Source of the DNA: Geomonas azotofigens | Lineage (GTDB): Bacteria > Desulfobacterota > Desulfuromonadia > Geobacterales > Geobacteraceae | Length of the DNA: 64,000 nucleotides | Assembly: GCF_018919395.1 (NCBI RefSeq) | Contig: NZ_JAHLME010000001.1 | Coordinates: 124,001 to 188,000 of the forward strand | Direction: 5' to 3' | Shown here: piece after piece, positions 45,366-55,625 of the stretch | Layout: each line of letters begins with the position of its first letter | Numbering within the stretch: the stretch's first letter is position 1 | The notes under the pieces: generated by a model | Told to the model about the DNA's origin: nothing | Database searches by the model: none | Seen by the model: only the letters and a program-made list of their open reading frames with translations | Position numbers and translations under genes: made by a program

Positions 45366-45475
45366 TGCAAGGCAGGTCGGGGGGGGACTGGGTTTAGACC
45401 TGAAGTGGGTTTTGCTCTCTGCCGCTCCGGCCTTTCCTCTGCGTCCTCGGTGTTCCGGGTGTGTTTTTTCCCAAA

Positions 45476-45510
45476 GAAAAAGGCCGCGCCGGCGATTCCG
45501 GTGCGGCCTT
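45476..45510 (-). terminator. Terminator after rpoD
   Basis: Hairpin AAGGCCGC-GCCGG / CCGG-TGCGGCCTT with A5 on the plus strand, giving U5 on the rpoD transcript. It begins within 10 bases of the rpoD stop. Confidence 0.75.
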
Positions 45511-45515
45511 GGTGA

Positions 45516-47270
45516 CTACTCTACGAAGCTCTTCAGCTTCTTCGCCCGGCTCGGGTGCCGCAGCTTCCTGAGCGCCTTGGCCTCGATCTGCCGGATCCTC
45601 TCGCGGGTTACCTCGAAGTCCTGGCCGACCTCTTCCAGGGTGTGGTCGCTCTTCTCGCCGATGCCGAAGCGCATCCTGAGCACCTTCTCCTCACGCGGGG
45701 TGAGGGTGGAGAGCACGCGGGAGGTCTGCTCGGAGAGGTTGGCCTTGATGACCGCCTCGAGCGGGGATACCACGCCCTTGTCCTCGATGAAGTCGCCAAG
45801 ATGCGAATCTTCTTCCTCGCCGATCGGGGTCTCCAGGGAGATCGGCTCCTTGGCGATCTTGAGGACTTTCCTCACCTTGTCCAGCGGCAGCGCCATGCGC
45901 TCGGCGATCTCCTCCGGGGAGGGCTCGCGGCCGATCTCCTGCACCAACTGGCGGCTGGTACGGATCAGCTTGTTGATGGTCTCGATCATGTGTACCGGGA
46001 TACGGATGGTGCGGGCCTGGTCCGCGATGGCGCGGGTGATGGCCTGACGGATCCACCAGGTGGCGTAGGTGGAGAACTTGTAGCCGCGCTGGTACTCGAA
46101 CTTGTCCACCGCCTTCATCAGGCCGATATTCCCTTCCTGGATCAGGTCGAGGAACTGCAGGCCGCGGTTGGTGTACTTCTTGGCGATGGAGACGACCAGG
46201 CGGAGGTTGGCTTCGACCAGCTCGCTCTTGGCCAGCTTGGCCTTGTGCTCACCTTCCTCGATGGCGAGGAGGGCGTTGGCGAGTTCGCTCGCCTTGAAGC
46301 CGGACTCCTGCTCGATCTTCTTCAGTTTCGCCTCGCTGGACCGGTAGCGCTTCTCGAGCTTCTGCCCTTCCTCGAGCGACATGTTCATCTTCTTGGAGAA
46401 GTCGGCGTCGGATGCGTTCTTGAGCCCCTCGAAAGCGGCCAGGAACACGTCCTTCACGGTGCTGGTTTCCTTCTCCAGTTCCGCGATTTCCTGCATGACC
46501 GTGTCGACCTTGCAGGAGAGCTCCTTCAGGCGCTGGGCGATCTTCTCGATGTGGCGGTCCTTGAGGCGCAGCGACTTGAGCGTCTCGGCCATCTTGACCT
46601 TCAGCTCGCCGTGCTCGGTGTTGAGCGCCTCGCCTTCCTTGGCGGAAACCTTTCCATCCAGCGCGGTCTGGATCTGCTCCATGCGCTGGGACATCTCGTT
46701 GATCTCGTCGATGATGCCGAGAACGCGCAGGGCCTGCAGGTCCTCCTCGCCCTCCTCGAGAACCTCTTCCTCGACGTCCTTGGAGATTTCGATGGCACCG
46801 ATCTGCTGCTTGCGCAGACGCTCGCCCAGGGAGACGACCTCGCGCACGGTGATCGGGGTGTTCAGGATGACGCTGGCAACGTCGCGCTCGCCGACTTCGA
46901 TGCGCTTGGCGATTTCGACCTCGCCCTCGCGGGTCAGCAGGGATACCGAACCCATCTCGCGCAGGTACATGCGCACGGGATCGCTGGTGCGGCCGAGGGT
47001 GCCGGGCTCGAACTCGACCTCTTCACCCTCGCTACCTTCGTGCTCTTCCTCTTCCTCGAGGTCCATCTTGATCTTGGGGATCTTCACCTTCTGGGCGGAG
47101 TCCACGATCTCGATGTCCATATCGCCAAACATGCTCATCACATCGTCGATCTGGTCGGAGGAGACGATGTCAGGGGGGAGCAGGTCGTTCACCTCTTCAT
47201 AGGTGAGGAAACCTTTCTCCTTGCCCAGGTCGATAAGCTGCTTCACTTCGTCCATGCTTTTCTTGGCCAT
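45516..47270 (-). CDS. rpoD: RNA polymerase primary sigma factor (sigma-70)
   Basis: A 584-residue housekeeping sigma factor. Region 1.1 is at the N-terminus ([20 protein letters not shown]). Region 1.2 reads [11 protein letters not shown]. The non-conserved insert follows. Region 2 has [57 protein letters not shown], which holds the -10 recognition helix. Region 4.2 is [30 protein letters not shown]. It lies downstream of dnaG in the macromolecular-synthesis cluster. Confidence 0.98.
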   Translation of the reverse strand: MAKKSMDEVKQLIDLGKEKGFLTYEEVNDLLPPDIVSSDQIDDVMSMFGDMDIEIVDSAQKVKIPKIKMDLEEEEEHEGSEGEEVEFEPGTLGRTSDPVRMYLREMGSVSLLTREGEVEIAKRIEVGERDVASVILNTPITVREVVSLGERLRKQQIGAIEISKDVEEEVLEEGEEDLQALRVLGIIDEINEMSQRMEQIQTALDGKVSAKEGEALNTEHGELKVKMAETLKSLRLKDRHIEKIAQRLKELSCKVDTVMQEIAELEKETSTVKDVFLAAFEGLKNASDADFSKKMNMSLEEGQKLEKRYRSSEAKLKKIEQESGFKASELANALLAIEEGEHKAKLAKSELVEANLRLVVSIAKKYTNRGLQFLDLIQEGNIGLMKAVDKFEYQRGYKFSTYATWWIRQAITRAIADQARTIRIPVHMIETINKLIRTSRQLVQEIGREPSPEEIAERMALPLDKVRKVLKIAKEPISLETPIGEEEDSHLGDFIEDKGVVSPLEAVIKANLSEQTSRVLSTLTPREEKVLRMRFGIGEKSDHTLEEVGQDFEVTRERIRQIEAKALRKLRHPSRAKKLKSFVE

Positions 47271-47322
47271 TTACCACGCTCCGCTACAGCTTGAATCCAG
47301 CACAGCAACCGCTTGAATCCTA

Positions 47323-49080
47323 CTATAGTAATTTCGATTTTTTATTACGCAACCGCTCAAGTTCAGACAGGATCTCCAGGTAGCGCGGAGAATCCGGGTC
47401 GACCGTGGCCAATTCCCGCGCCAGGGTCTTGCCGCCCCCCTTGAGCGCCCGCCGTTCCAGGGCTTGGCAGCACTGTTCGAAGGCCTTGACCGGATCAAGG
47501 TCCTCCAGGTGCGCGTCCTCCACGAACAGCGAATAGAGACGGCTTCTTTCCTCGTGCGATTCGATCTGTTCCAACACCAGGGGGAGATCGAGATCCCCCG
47601 TTTCCGACTGTGCCACGATGGCCTGCGCCAGCTTCAGGTGGCTGGCGCTGAAGAGCTTATCGGCACCGTGATCCCGAACCCTTAGCACCACGTCCGGATA
47701 CTTCACCATGAGGGTCAACAGCACCTCTTCTGTGCCGGCCTGCTGCGGCGCCCCCTTGGGCTGCGGGCGCGGCGCCTGGGGTCGTGCCGGGATGCCCACT
47801 TTCTGGAGCAGCATGGCGCGGTCGATGCCCACCGCCCGGCAGATCTCCTTCTCGTAGAGCCCGCGCTCCACCGGGTCGGCGATCTTCAATAGCCGCGGCG
47901 ACACCTCGTTCACGAAGGCGACCTTCCCTTCCACGCCCCTCACGTCCATGCGTTTGAGCAGTCCCTTGTAGAACGACTCGAAGATGGGGAGCGCCTTGTC
48001 CAGAAGCGGCTGAAAGGCCGCGCCCCCTTCCCGGTTGATGAAGGTGTCGGGGTCGTCCTCCGCCGGGACTTCGACCACCCGCGCCGGGAACCCCTCTTCG
48101 AGGAACAGTTCCATGGAGCGGACCGTCGCCTTGCGGCCGGCCTCGTCGCCGTCAAAGAGCATGAAAGCCCGGTCGGCGTAGCGGCGCAGCAGCTTCACGT
48201 GCGGCTGGGTCAGCGCCGTGCCGCAGGTGGCCACCACGTTGGTGAAACCGGCCCGGTACAGTGCCAGGTGATCGAAGTACCCCTCGACCACGATGGCGCT
48301 CCCCTTCTCCCGCATCCCCTTCTTGGCCAGGTCGATGCCGAACAGGACCTCGCTCTTGCGGTAAACGATGGACTCCGGGGAGTTTATGTACTTTGGGAGC
48401 GAGTCGTCCATGACCCGCCCGCCGAAACCTATGGCGCGGCCGTGCAGGTCCGCGATGGTGAAGAGGAGACGGTTCCGGAAGGTGTCGTAGTAGCCGTCCT
48501 TCCCCTCGCGTTTTCTCAAAAGGCCAAGCTTCTCCGCCGCGTCGAGCGGGATGCCCTTGCGCCGCAGAAAGCCGGTCAGGTTGTCCCATCCCGCCGGCGC
48601 GAAGCCCATGCGGTAGGTGGCGGCGGTGTCGCGATCAACCCCGCGTTTCTCGAGGTAGGCCCTTCCGGCGGCACCCGCCTCGTCCGATTCCAGCACACGC
48701 CGGTAAAACTCGCAGGCCAGCTCGTTGATCTGGTAGGCCTGCTCCTGCTCGTCCACCTTGCGCTTCTCTTCGCGGGTCAGTTCCCGCTCGGGGATTTCCA
48801 CCCCCACCTTCTTGGCCAGGAACTTGACCGCCTGCGGGAAGGCAAGCCCTTCCATGCGCATGACGAAATCGATGGAGTTCCCTCCCACGCCGCAACCAAA
48901 GCAATGGAAGATGCCGCGCGCCGGGTTCACGTTGAACGACGCGGTCTTCTCGCCGTGAAAGGGGCAGACCCCCTGGTAGTTGGCCCCGGACTTCTTGAGG
49001 CTCATGTAGTCGGAGACAACCTGCAGGATCGGGGCCCTCTCGCGTACTTCCCTGATCTTCTCGTCCGGTATCGTCGACAC
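47323..49080 (-). CDS. dnaG: DNA primase
   Basis: A 585-residue primase. It has the N-terminal zinc finger CPFHGEKTASFNVNPARGIFHCFGCGVGG, the TOPRIM domain with VVEGYFDHLALYRAGF and FDGDEAGRKA, and a C-terminal helicase-binding region. It starts with GTG at 49080, preceded by AAGGAT. It makes RNA primers at the replication fork. It lies between cvpA and rpoD. Confidence 0.97.
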   Translation of the reverse strand: MSTIPDEKIREVRERAPILQVVSDYMSLKKSGANYQGVCPFHGEKTASFNVNPARGIFHCFGCGVGGNSIDFVMRMEGLAFPQAVKFLAKKVGVEIPERELTREEKRKVDEQEQAYQINELACEFYRRVLESDEAGAAGRAYLEKRGVDRDTAATYRMGFAPAGWDNLTGFLRRKGIPLDAAEKLGLLRKREGKDGYYDTFRNRLLFTIADLHGRAIGFGGRVMDDSLPKYINSPESIVYRKSEVLFGIDLAKKGMREKGSAIVVEGYFDHLALYRAGFTNVVATCGTALTQPHVKLLRRYADRAFMLFDGDEAGRKATVRSMELFLEEGFPARVVEVPAEDDPDTFINREGGAAFQPLLDKALPIFESFYKGLLKRMDVRGVEGKVAFVNEVSPRLLKIADPVERGLYEKEICRAVGIDRAMLLQKVGIPARPQAPRPQPKGAPQQAGTEEVLLTLMVKYPDVVLRVRDHGADKLFSASHLKLAQAIVAQSETGDLDLPLVLEQIESHEERSRLYSLFVEDAHLEDLDPVKAFEQCCQALERRALKGGGKTLARELATVDPDSPRYLEILSELERLRNKKSKLL

Positions 49081-49092
49081 TGCGGTTGATCC

Positions 49093-49659
49093 TTATTTCT
49101 TATGCGCTCCGTGTGGAGTCGGCGCCTTTACTTCTTTTTTTTCCACGGGTTCCGCGGCGTCCCTGGTTTCCCTGTGCTGGGCTATGGCGCCTTCCCAGCC
49201 GGCAGCTATATCCCCTCCCGTCGAGGCGAACGCGGCCGCGGTCTTGGAACCGTGGATCCAGACCTTCACCTTCTCCGGCATCGGCTTGGTGGTGGCCAGA
49301 TAGAGGAGCACGCAGAGGATGAAGCCCCCCTGGAGGAAACCGAAGACGATCCCGCCGGCGCGGTTGATCCCGCCCAGGAGCATGACTTTCAAAACGACGG
49401 TGAGCAGATGACCGAGGAAATAGAAAAGCATGCCGAGCAGCATGAAGATAAGGAGGAACGCCAGCGGCTGCGCGACCTGCGGGGGGAGGTTGATGAAGTG
49501 CCTGATCCCCAGACTGAGAGTGGAATAGTATCGGAAAGCGGCCCAGCCGCCCGTGACGAGGCCAAGCAGGGAGCAAGCCTCACGCACCAACCCCTTCGAG
49601 AAACCCTTCGCCACAAAGAAAAGCAATACGACCCAGATAAGGATGTCAAGAAGGATCAT
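49093..49659 (-). CDS. cvpA: CvpA family membrane protein
   Basis: A 188-residue inner-membrane protein with about four helices. The conserved CvpA opening is LLDILIWVVLLFFVAKGFSKGLVREACSLLGLVTG, and GGINRAGGIVFGFLQGGFI comes later. A charged C-terminal tail follows. CvpA-type proteins affect colicin production, biofilm and envelope stress in other bacteria; the exact role is not known. It is inserted between yqeY and dnaG. Confidence 0.9.
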   Translation of the reverse strand: MILLDILIWVVLLFFVAKGFSKGLVREACSLLGLVTGGWAAFRYYSTLSLGIRHFINLPPQVAQPLAFLLIFMLLGMLFYFLGHLLTVVLKVMLLGGINRAGGIVFGFLQGGFILCVLLYLATTKPMPEKVKVWIHGSKTAAAFASTGGDIAAGWEGAIAQHRETRDAAEPVEKKEVKAPTPHGAHKK

Positions 49660-49746
49660 GCAAACACCTGGTCACTAGCCACAAAGCAAAAGAAGGGGGA
49701 ATCGCTGCGATTCGCCCCTACTCATGACACCCAAAACCCGCAAGGT

Positions 49747-49769
49747 CCCCCGGGAGTTGGTCCCGGGGG
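49747..49769 (-). terminator. Hairpin after yqeY
   Basis: CCCCCGGGA-GTTGG-TCCCGGGGG, 9-bp perfect stem, just after the yqeY stop. No direct U-tract follows, so attenuation or mRNA protection is as likely as termination. A degenerate family-2 palindrome (GGGGGAAT...ATTCGCCCC) lies at about 49695-49722. Confidence 0.5.
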
Positions 49770-49775
49770 CATTGA

Positions 49776-50219
49776 TCATGCGAGTTTTTCCTTCACAACT
49801 TCGCTCACCAGTTTGCCATCTGCACGGCCGGCGACTTGGGGCTGGATGGCCTTCATGACCTTGCCCATATCCTTGCCGCCGGTAGCGCCGACTTCCGCGA
49901 TGACTTTCGCCACCAGTTCGGCCAGCTCTTCCCGTGTCAGCTGCTGGGGGAGGTAGCCCATCAGGAGCGCGAGCTCCGCTTCCTCCTTATCCACCAACTC
50001 CTGCCTGCCTGCTTCCTTAAAGAGTCGGATGGATTCCCTGCGCTGCTTGCAGAGGGTAACGATGGTTTCGGTGATCTCGCTATCGTTCAGTTCACGCCTG
50101 AGTTCGATATCGCGGTTTTTCACCGAGGAGAGTACCATGCGGATGGTAGATAAGCGCAAGGTATCGCGACTTTTCATCGCCTCCTTCAGTTCCGCGTTGA
50201 GTCTCTCCCTCAGTTGCAT
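49776..50219 (-). CDS. yqeY: GatB/YqeY domain-containing protein
   Basis: A 147-residue helical protein. It opens LRERLNAELKEAMKSRDTLRLSTIRMVLSSVKN and closes GKDMGKVMKAIQPQVAGRADGKLVSEVVKEKL, the YqeY signature shared with the tail of GatB. It may bind tRNA or assist amidation; unproven. It is cotranscribed with rpsU (13 bases apart). Confidence 0.94.
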   Translation of the reverse strand: MQLRERLNAELKEAMKSRDTLRLSTIRMVLSSVKNRDIELRRELNDSEITETIVTLCKQRRESIRLFKEAGRQELVDKEEAELALLMGYLPQQLTREELAELVAKVIAEVGATGGKDMGKVMKAIQPQVAGRADGKLVSEVVKEKLA

Positions 50220-50232
50220 GAAACCCTCTTTC

Positions 50233-50430
50233 TTAGTCGACCATCTTGCGCTGTTTTTTCAGAGCGCGCTTGCGAGCGGCAATGGCCTTTTTCTTCTTCT
50301 TGATGCTCGGCTTCTCGTAGTGCTCTCTTTTGCGGACCTCAGAAAGGATTCCGGCTTTCTCGCACTGCTTCTTGAACTTCTTGAGCGCAAGCTCAAACGG
50401 TTCAGTTTCTTTTACCTTTACTCCCGGCAT
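50233..50430 (-). CDS. rpsU: 30S ribosomal protein S21
   Basis: A 65-residue, very basic small-subunit protein. Its sequence opens [20 protein letters not shown], includes [15 protein letters not shown] and ends [13 protein letters not shown]; all match S21. It starts the rpsU-yqeY-cvpA-dnaG-rpoD cluster. Confidence 0.97.
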   Translation of the reverse strand: MPGVKVKETEPFELALKKFKKQCEKAGILSEVRKREHYEKPSIKKKKKAIAARKRALKKQRKMVD

Positions 50431-50508
50431 TCATATTCCCCCCCCTTCTCTAGCTAGATTTACGACTTGTGTGGGTACGGGCCGGCAGACATTATTCAAG
50501 GAACCAGC

Positions 50509-50536
50509 AATATACCATCGCGGTCTTTTTTGTCAA
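50509..50536 (-). promoter_or_regulatory. Sigma-70 promoter of the rpsU-dnaG-rpoD cluster
   Basis: TTGACA, 16 bases, TATATT on the minus strand, about 80 bp before the rpsU ATG and after the hisE stop. It separates the macromolecular-synthesis cluster from the his genes. Confidence 0.6.
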
Positions 50537-50563
50537 GGCATTTGTAACATTGTGGAACGAGCC

Positions 50564-50893
50564 CTAGCCGACGCGGGAGTTCTTCTCCTCGATGCCGGAC
50601 ATGCCGAAGCGGCGTCTGAGTTCCGCGTAGACCTCTTCAGGGTCGATGTCGTAGAAGCCGAGCAGGACCAGGCTGTGGAAGAAAAGGTCGGCGGTCTCGT
50701 AGACGATCTCCTCGCGCTTGCCCCCCTTGCCGGCGATGACGACCTCGGTCGCCTCCTCGCCCAGCTTCTTGAGGATCTTGTCGATTCCCTTGGCCATGAG
50801 GCTCGCGGTGTAGGAGTTTTCGCTCGGGTTGGCCTTGCGTTCCTGGATCACGCGGTAGACCGCGGCGATGATGTCGTCTTTGGGGGTTTCCAT
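50564..50893 (-). CDS. hisE: Phosphoribosyl-ATP pyrophosphatase
   Basis: A 109-residue MazG-like enzyme for the second step of histidine synthesis. Family blocks are SYTASLMAKGIDKILKKLGEEATEVVIAGK and EIVYETADLFFHSLVLL, which holds the Mg2+-binding Glu and Asp residues. The HisI partner domain is not fused here. GGAGC precedes the ATG. It is the last his gene. Confidence 0.96.
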   Translation of the reverse strand: METPKDDIIAAVYRVIQERKANPSENSYTASLMAKGIDKILKKLGEEATEVVIAGKGGKREEIVYETADLFFHSLVLLGFYDIDPEEVYAELRRRFGMSGIEEKNSRVG

Positions 50894-50942
50894 CGTGAGC
50901 TCCTCTGGAAGAATGAAATCCTCTTCGTGGCGAGAGCGAGAA

Positions 50943-51107
50943 GGGCGAATGATTATTCGCCCCTACAGGTTCGACCGCAGGGAGAGGAAGGTTCGTGCAT
51001 TCGTTGTAGGGGCAAATAATTATTTGCCCAGCCGCAGCGGCCCCGGCCACAGCCCCCGCCAACTGAAACGGTGAGGCGGCAAAGGGGGGCGAATGATTAT
51101 TCGCCCC
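50943..51107. repeat. Three family-2 palindromes between hisF and hisE
   Basis: GGGCGAAT-GATT-ATTCGCCC at 50943-50962 and 51086-51107, and the variant GGGCAAAT-AATT-ATTTGCCC at 51010-51029. Two are followed by CCTACAGGT. Three copies in 170 bp interrupt the his operon. Confidence 0.85.
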
Positions 51108-51131
51108 TACAGGTACGGCGACAGGAGGTGG

Positions 51132-51890
<759 letters not shown>

Positions 51891-51907
51891 CTGAAAACTC
51901 CGGACAA

Positions 51908-51945
51908 CTTATTCCCCCTCCCCTCGCGGGAGGGGTCAGGGGTGG
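51908..51945. repeat. Short GC-rich palindrome after hisA
   Basis: CCCCCTCCCCTCGCGGGAGGGG-type hairpin in the 80-bp gap between hisA and hisF. It resembles half of a family-3 element. Confidence 0.5.
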
Positions 51946-51971
51946 GGTAGGTGCTACCGCCGGGACTCCCG

Positions 51972-52700
51972 CTACTGCTTCTTGGTCAGTGCGATGGCTT
52001 CGGCGAGGTTGATGGCGCCGGAGTAGATGGCCTTGCCGGTGATGACACCGGTGACACCGGAGGACTCGATCGCGATCAGGTTCTCGATGTCCTTCAAGGA
52101 GGAGAGGCCGCCGGAGGCGATCACCGGGATGTTGATGGCTTCGGCCAGCGCCTTGGTCGCCTCGATGTTCGGCCCCTGCATCATGCCGTCGCGGCTGATG
52201 TCGGTGTAGATGATGGCGGAGACGCCGTCCCCCTCGAACTGCCTGGCGAGCTCGGTGGCCGTGATGCCGGTCACCTCGGCCCACCCCTGGACCGCGACCA
52301 TGCCGTTCTTGGCGTCGATGCCGACCACGATCTTGCCGGGGAACTTGGCGCAGGCTTCCTTCACGAAAGCGGGATTTCTCTGCGCGGCGGTGCCGATGAT
52401 GACACGGCCGATGCCCAGCGACAGATACGCTTCAATGGTGGCGATGTCGCGGATGCCGCCACCCAACTGGGTCGGGATGGTGACGGATTTGACGATGGAC
52501 TCGATGGCGGAGCGGTTCTTGGGCTCGCCGGCGAAGGCGCCGTCCAGGTCGACGATGTGCAGGATCTCGCCACCCTGGCGCTGCCACTCGGCAGCCTGGG
52601 CGCCCGGATCATCGTTGAAAACGGTGTCCTTCTCCATCAGCCCCTGCTCCAGGCGGACGCAGCAGCCGTTCTTCAGATCTATTGCCGGAATAATGATCAT
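51972..52700 (-). CDS. hisA: Phosphoribosylformimino-5-aminoimidazole carboxamide ribotide isomerase
   Basis: A 242-residue TIM-barrel isomerase of the histidine pathway. Its catalytic Asp is in [15 protein letters not shown] and the second in [37 protein letters not shown] binds phosphate. GAGGA precedes the ATG. Confidence 0.98.
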   Translation of the reverse strand: MIIIPAIDLKNGCCVRLEQGLMEKDTVFNDDPGAQAAEWQRQGGEILHIVDLDGAFAGEPKNRSAIESIVKSVTIPTQLGGGIRDIATIEAYLSLGIGRVIIGTAAQRNPAFVKEACAKFPGKIVVGIDAKNGMVAVQGWAEVTGITATELARQFEGDGVSAIIYTDISRDGMMQGPNIEATKALAEAINIPVIASGGLSSLKDIENLIAIESSGVTGVITGKAIYSGAINLAEAIALTKKQ

Positions 52701-52723
52701 TTTAATCCTCAGTCATTCATATC

Positions 52724-52812
52724 TCCTCCCCCCGGAGGGGGGAGGCCGGGTGGGGGGAAGCTATAAAAGCTCGAACAGCCCCCTCCCTGACCCTCCCCCT
52801 CCGGGGGAGGGA
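52724..52812. repeat. GC-rich palindromic element (family 3)
   Basis: CTCCTCCCCCCGGAGGGGGG, a central GGGAAGCTATAAAAGC, and the complementary CTCCCTGACCCTCCCCC arm. It separates hisH and hisA. Confidence 0.8.
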
Positions 52813-52836
52813 AGTAGGCACCCAGGCGGGCGGGGA

Positions 52837-53460
52837 TTATTTCATCTGCGAAAAGTTCTTCAGCATGGCAAGCCCCTTGTCCTGGGACTTCTCCGGGTGG
52901 AACTGGGCGGCCACCACGTTGTCGCGCCAGATGGCGGCGCAGAAGTCGATGCCGTAATTGGTGGTCGCCGCCACCACGCTCTCGTCGTTGGGCTTCACGT
53001 AGTAGGAGTGCACGAAGTAGACGTTGGAGCCGTTGTCGACGCCGTTGAACAGCGGCGAGGGGCGCTTGATGTCGAGCTGGTTCCAACCCATGTGCGGCAC
53101 CTTCAGTGCTTCGCCCGCCTGCTCCATCCCTTCCGGGAAACGGAGCACCTTGCCGGGGATCACGTCCAGCCCCTTGTGGATGCCGAACTCCTCGCTCTCG
53201 GTGAAGAGAAGCTGCAGCCCGAGGCAGATGCCGAGAAACGGCTTGCCTTCCTTGATCACCTTGAGGATCGGCTCCACGAAGCCGCCTTCCTCGAGGTTCC
53301 TGATGCAGTCGCGGAAGGCCCCGACCCCGGGGAGCACGACGCGCTCGGCGTCCAGAAGCACCTTGGGATCGGAGGTGACGACCGCCTCGCAGCCGACCTT
53401 CTCGAACCCTTTCTGCACGGAGCGGAGATTCCCCATGCCGTAATCTATGATCGCGATCAT
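52837..53460 (-). CDS. hisH: Imidazole glycerol phosphate synthase, glutamine amidotransferase subunit
   Basis: A 207-residue class I amidotransferase. The nucleophile Cys is in [12 protein letters not shown], and the His-Glu pair is in [18 protein letters not shown]. It opens [20 protein letters not shown]. It feeds ammonia to HisF. AAGGATAG precedes the ATG. Confidence 0.98.
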   Translation of the reverse strand: MIAIIDYGMGNLRSVQKGFEKVGCEAVVTSDPKVLLDAERVVLPGVGAFRDCIRNLEEGGFVEPILKVIKEGKPFLGICLGLQLLFTESEEFGIHKGLDVIPGKVLRFPEGMEQAGEALKVPHMGWNQLDIKRPSPLFNGVDNGSNVYFVHSYYVKPNDESVVAATTNYGIDFCAAIWRDNVVAAQFHPEKSQDKGLAMLKNFSQMK

Positions 53461-53514
53461 CTATCTATCCTTCCGGCACCCTGTCCGGTGCCCGCTGCTG
53501 ATCTTGTATGTTCT

Positions 53515-54102
53515 CTACAGCTTGCCCTTGGTGGACATGACCCCTTCGATGCGCGCATCCATCTGCGTCGCCATGTCCAGCGCGCGGGCGGCGGCCTTGA
53601 AGCAGGCTTCCACGATATGGTGCACGTTGTCGCCGTACATCACGTTCATGTGGAGGTTCGCGCCGCAGTGGTTGACGAAGCCCTGGAAGAACTCGCGCAC
53701 CAGCTCGACGTCGAAATCGCCGATCTTCACCTTGGGGAGCTGGACGTTGTAGACCAGGTAGGGACGGCCGGAGAGGTCGGTGGCGACGCTGGCGAGCGTC
53801 TCGTCCATCGGCACGGTGGCCTGGCCGTAGCGGCGGATGCCGCACTTGTCGCCCAGCGCTTCCTTGAACGCGGTCCCAAGGACGATGCCGATATCCTCGA
53901 CGGTGTGGTGGAAGTCGATGTCGATGTCGCCGTGCGCCTCGACCTTGAGGTTGAAGAGGCCGTGCCTTGCGAAAAGGTCCAGCATGTGGTCCAGGAAAGG
54001 AACGGAGGTGCAGATCTGCGCCTCGCCTTTGCCGTCGATTTCGAGGGAGAGCTTGATCTGCGTCTCTTTGGTGATGCGTTCGATGTTTGCCGACCGGGCC
54101 AT
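53515..54102 (-). CDS. hisB: Imidazoleglycerol-phosphate dehydratase
   Basis: A 195-residue Mn2+-dependent dehydratase. The paired metal motifs are [14 protein letters not shown] and [13 protein letters not shown], repeated in the second half as [26 protein letters not shown]. The start at 54102 has AAGGAGG upstream. There is no fused HolPase domain. Confidence 0.98.
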   Translation of the reverse strand: MARSANIERITKETQIKLSLEIDGKGEAQICTSVPFLDHMLDLFARHGLFNLKVEAHGDIDIDFHHTVEDIGIVLGTAFKEALGDKCGIRRYGQATVPMDETLASVATDLSGRPYLVYNVQLPKVKIGDFDVELVREFFQGFVNHCGANLHMNVMYGDNVHHIVEACFKAAARALDMATQMDARIEGVMSTKGKL

Positions 54103-54146
54103 GCCGCCTCCTTGAATTAGATGATCAAGCCGCAATGAATTTCAAA

Positions 54147-55436
54147 CTAGCTTTCCAGCCTGAAGCTGACCGACTTGCCGTGCGCCTCCAGCCCTTCCAG
54201 CGTTGCGATCCGGACGATGTCCTTACCGACCCGCTGCAGGCCGCCCTTGGTGAAGTAGATGAGGGAGCTTTTCTTGACGAAGTCGTCCACCGACAGCGGC
54301 GAGAAGAAGCGCGCCGTGCCGCCGGTCGGGAGCGTGTGGTTGGGGCCGGCCAGGTAGTCGCCGGAGGCCTCCGGGGTGTAGTGCCCCATGAAGATCGCGC
54401 CGGCATTGGTGATGAGCGGCATGATCTCGAAGGGATTCTCCACGGCAAGTTCCAGGTGCTCCGGCGCGATGCGGTTGGAGAAGGCGATCGCCTCTTCCAG
54501 GTTGCCGGCCACGATGATGACACCGAAGGACTCCCAGGACTTGCGGGCGATCGCCTCACGGGAGAGCTCCTTCAACTGGCGCTCCACCTCGGCCGCCACC
54601 TTCTCGCCGAAAGCCCGGTCGGTGGTGATCAGGACCGAGGAGGCAAGCTCGTCGTGCTCGGCCTGGGAGAGGAGATCGGCCGCAATGTGGGTGGGGTTGC
54701 CGCTGCCGTCGTTGATGACCAGGATCTCGCTCGGGCCGGCGATCATGTCGATGCCGACCTGGCCGAAGACCAGCTTCTTCGCGGTGGCGACGTAGATGTT
54801 GCCCGGACCGGTGATCTTGTCGACCTTGGGGACGGTGGCGGTGCCGTAGGCGAGTGCCGCAACGGCCTGCGCGCCACCGATCCTGAAGACGCGGTCCACG
54901 CCGGAAAGCCTGGCGGCCACCAGCACGTGGGCGTTGGTCTCGCCGCCCGGGGTCGGAACGACCATGACGATCTCGCCGACGCCGGCAACCTTGGCCGGAA
55001 CGGCGTTCATGATGACGCTGGAGGGGTAGCAGGCCTTGCCACCGGGAACGTAGATGCCCACCTTGGCGAGCGGGGTCACTTTCTGGCCCAGCATGATGTC
55101 GGCTTCCTCGGTGGAAAGCCAGGTCTGCTGCTTCTGCTTCTCGTGGTAGCGGGCGACGCGCTCGACGGCGTGCTTCAGCGCCGCGAGGTCCTTCTCGTTC
55201 ACCTGGGCGAACGCCTTGGCGAACTCTTGCTCCGTGATCTCCAGGCCGGCCGCGTCGCACTCCACCCTGTCGAAACGGCGGGTGTACTCCAGAAGCGCCT
55301 CGTCGCCGCGCTTGCGCACGTCAGAGATGATGCCGAGCACCACCTCTTCGACCTCGCGTCCCGACTCCTCGCCCCGCTCTACAATGGCATCGAACTTCGC
55401 CTGAAAATCTGCTTCCCTAATGTCGAGGAACTGCAT
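54147..55436 (-). CDS. hisD: Histidinol dehydrogenase
   Basis: A 429-residue NAD+-dependent enzyme that oxidises histidinol to histidine. The family signature is VDKITGPGNIYVATAKKLVFGQVGIDMIAGPSE. SEILVINDGSGNPTHIAADLLSQAEHDE supplies zinc and catalytic residues. GAGGTTAAAG precedes the ATG. It is followed by hisB, 44 bases on. Confidence 0.98.
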   Translation of the reverse strand: MQFLDIREADFQAKFDAIVERGEESGREVEEVVLGIISDVRKRGDEALLEYTRRFDRVECDAAGLEITEQEFAKAFAQVNEKDLAALKHAVERVARYHEKQKQQTWLSTEEADIMLGQKVTPLAKVGIYVPGGKACYPSSVIMNAVPAKVAGVGEIVMVVPTPGGETNAHVLVAARLSGVDRVFRIGGAQAVAALAYGTATVPKVDKITGPGNIYVATAKKLVFGQVGIDMIAGPSEILVINDGSGNPTHIAADLLSQAEHDELASSVLITTDRAFGEKVAAEVERQLKELSREAIARKSWESFGVIIVAGNLEEAIAFSNRIAPEHLELAVENPFEIMPLITNAGAIFMGHYTPEASGDYLAGPNHTLPTGGTARFFSPLSVDDFVKKSSLIYFTKGGLQRVGKDIVRIATLEGLEAHGKSVSFRLES

Positions 55437-55511
55437 CTTTAACCTCGCGATTCATGACAATAAAATTCAAAGATTGCTGCGTCCCCCCTTTTGCAAAGGG
55501 GGCAGTGGGAG

Positions 55512-55617
55512 GGGGACTGGCTCCGCCAGGTGCCTGTCCCCTTAGAGCTTGGGTAACATGGCTGCAGCGGAATGGAGCGTTCCGCTAGAGGGACAGGCAC
55601 CTGACGGAGCCTGTCCC
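55512..55617. repeat. REP-like pair, head-to-head (family 1)
   Basis: Inverted hairpins at 55512-55541 and 55590-55617, with a palindromic spacer AGCGGAATGGAGCGTTCCGCT at 55567-55587, the best-preserved copy of the spacer motif. It lies inside the his operon between hisG and hisD. Confidence 0.87.
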
Positions 55618-55625
55618 TTCTGCTA

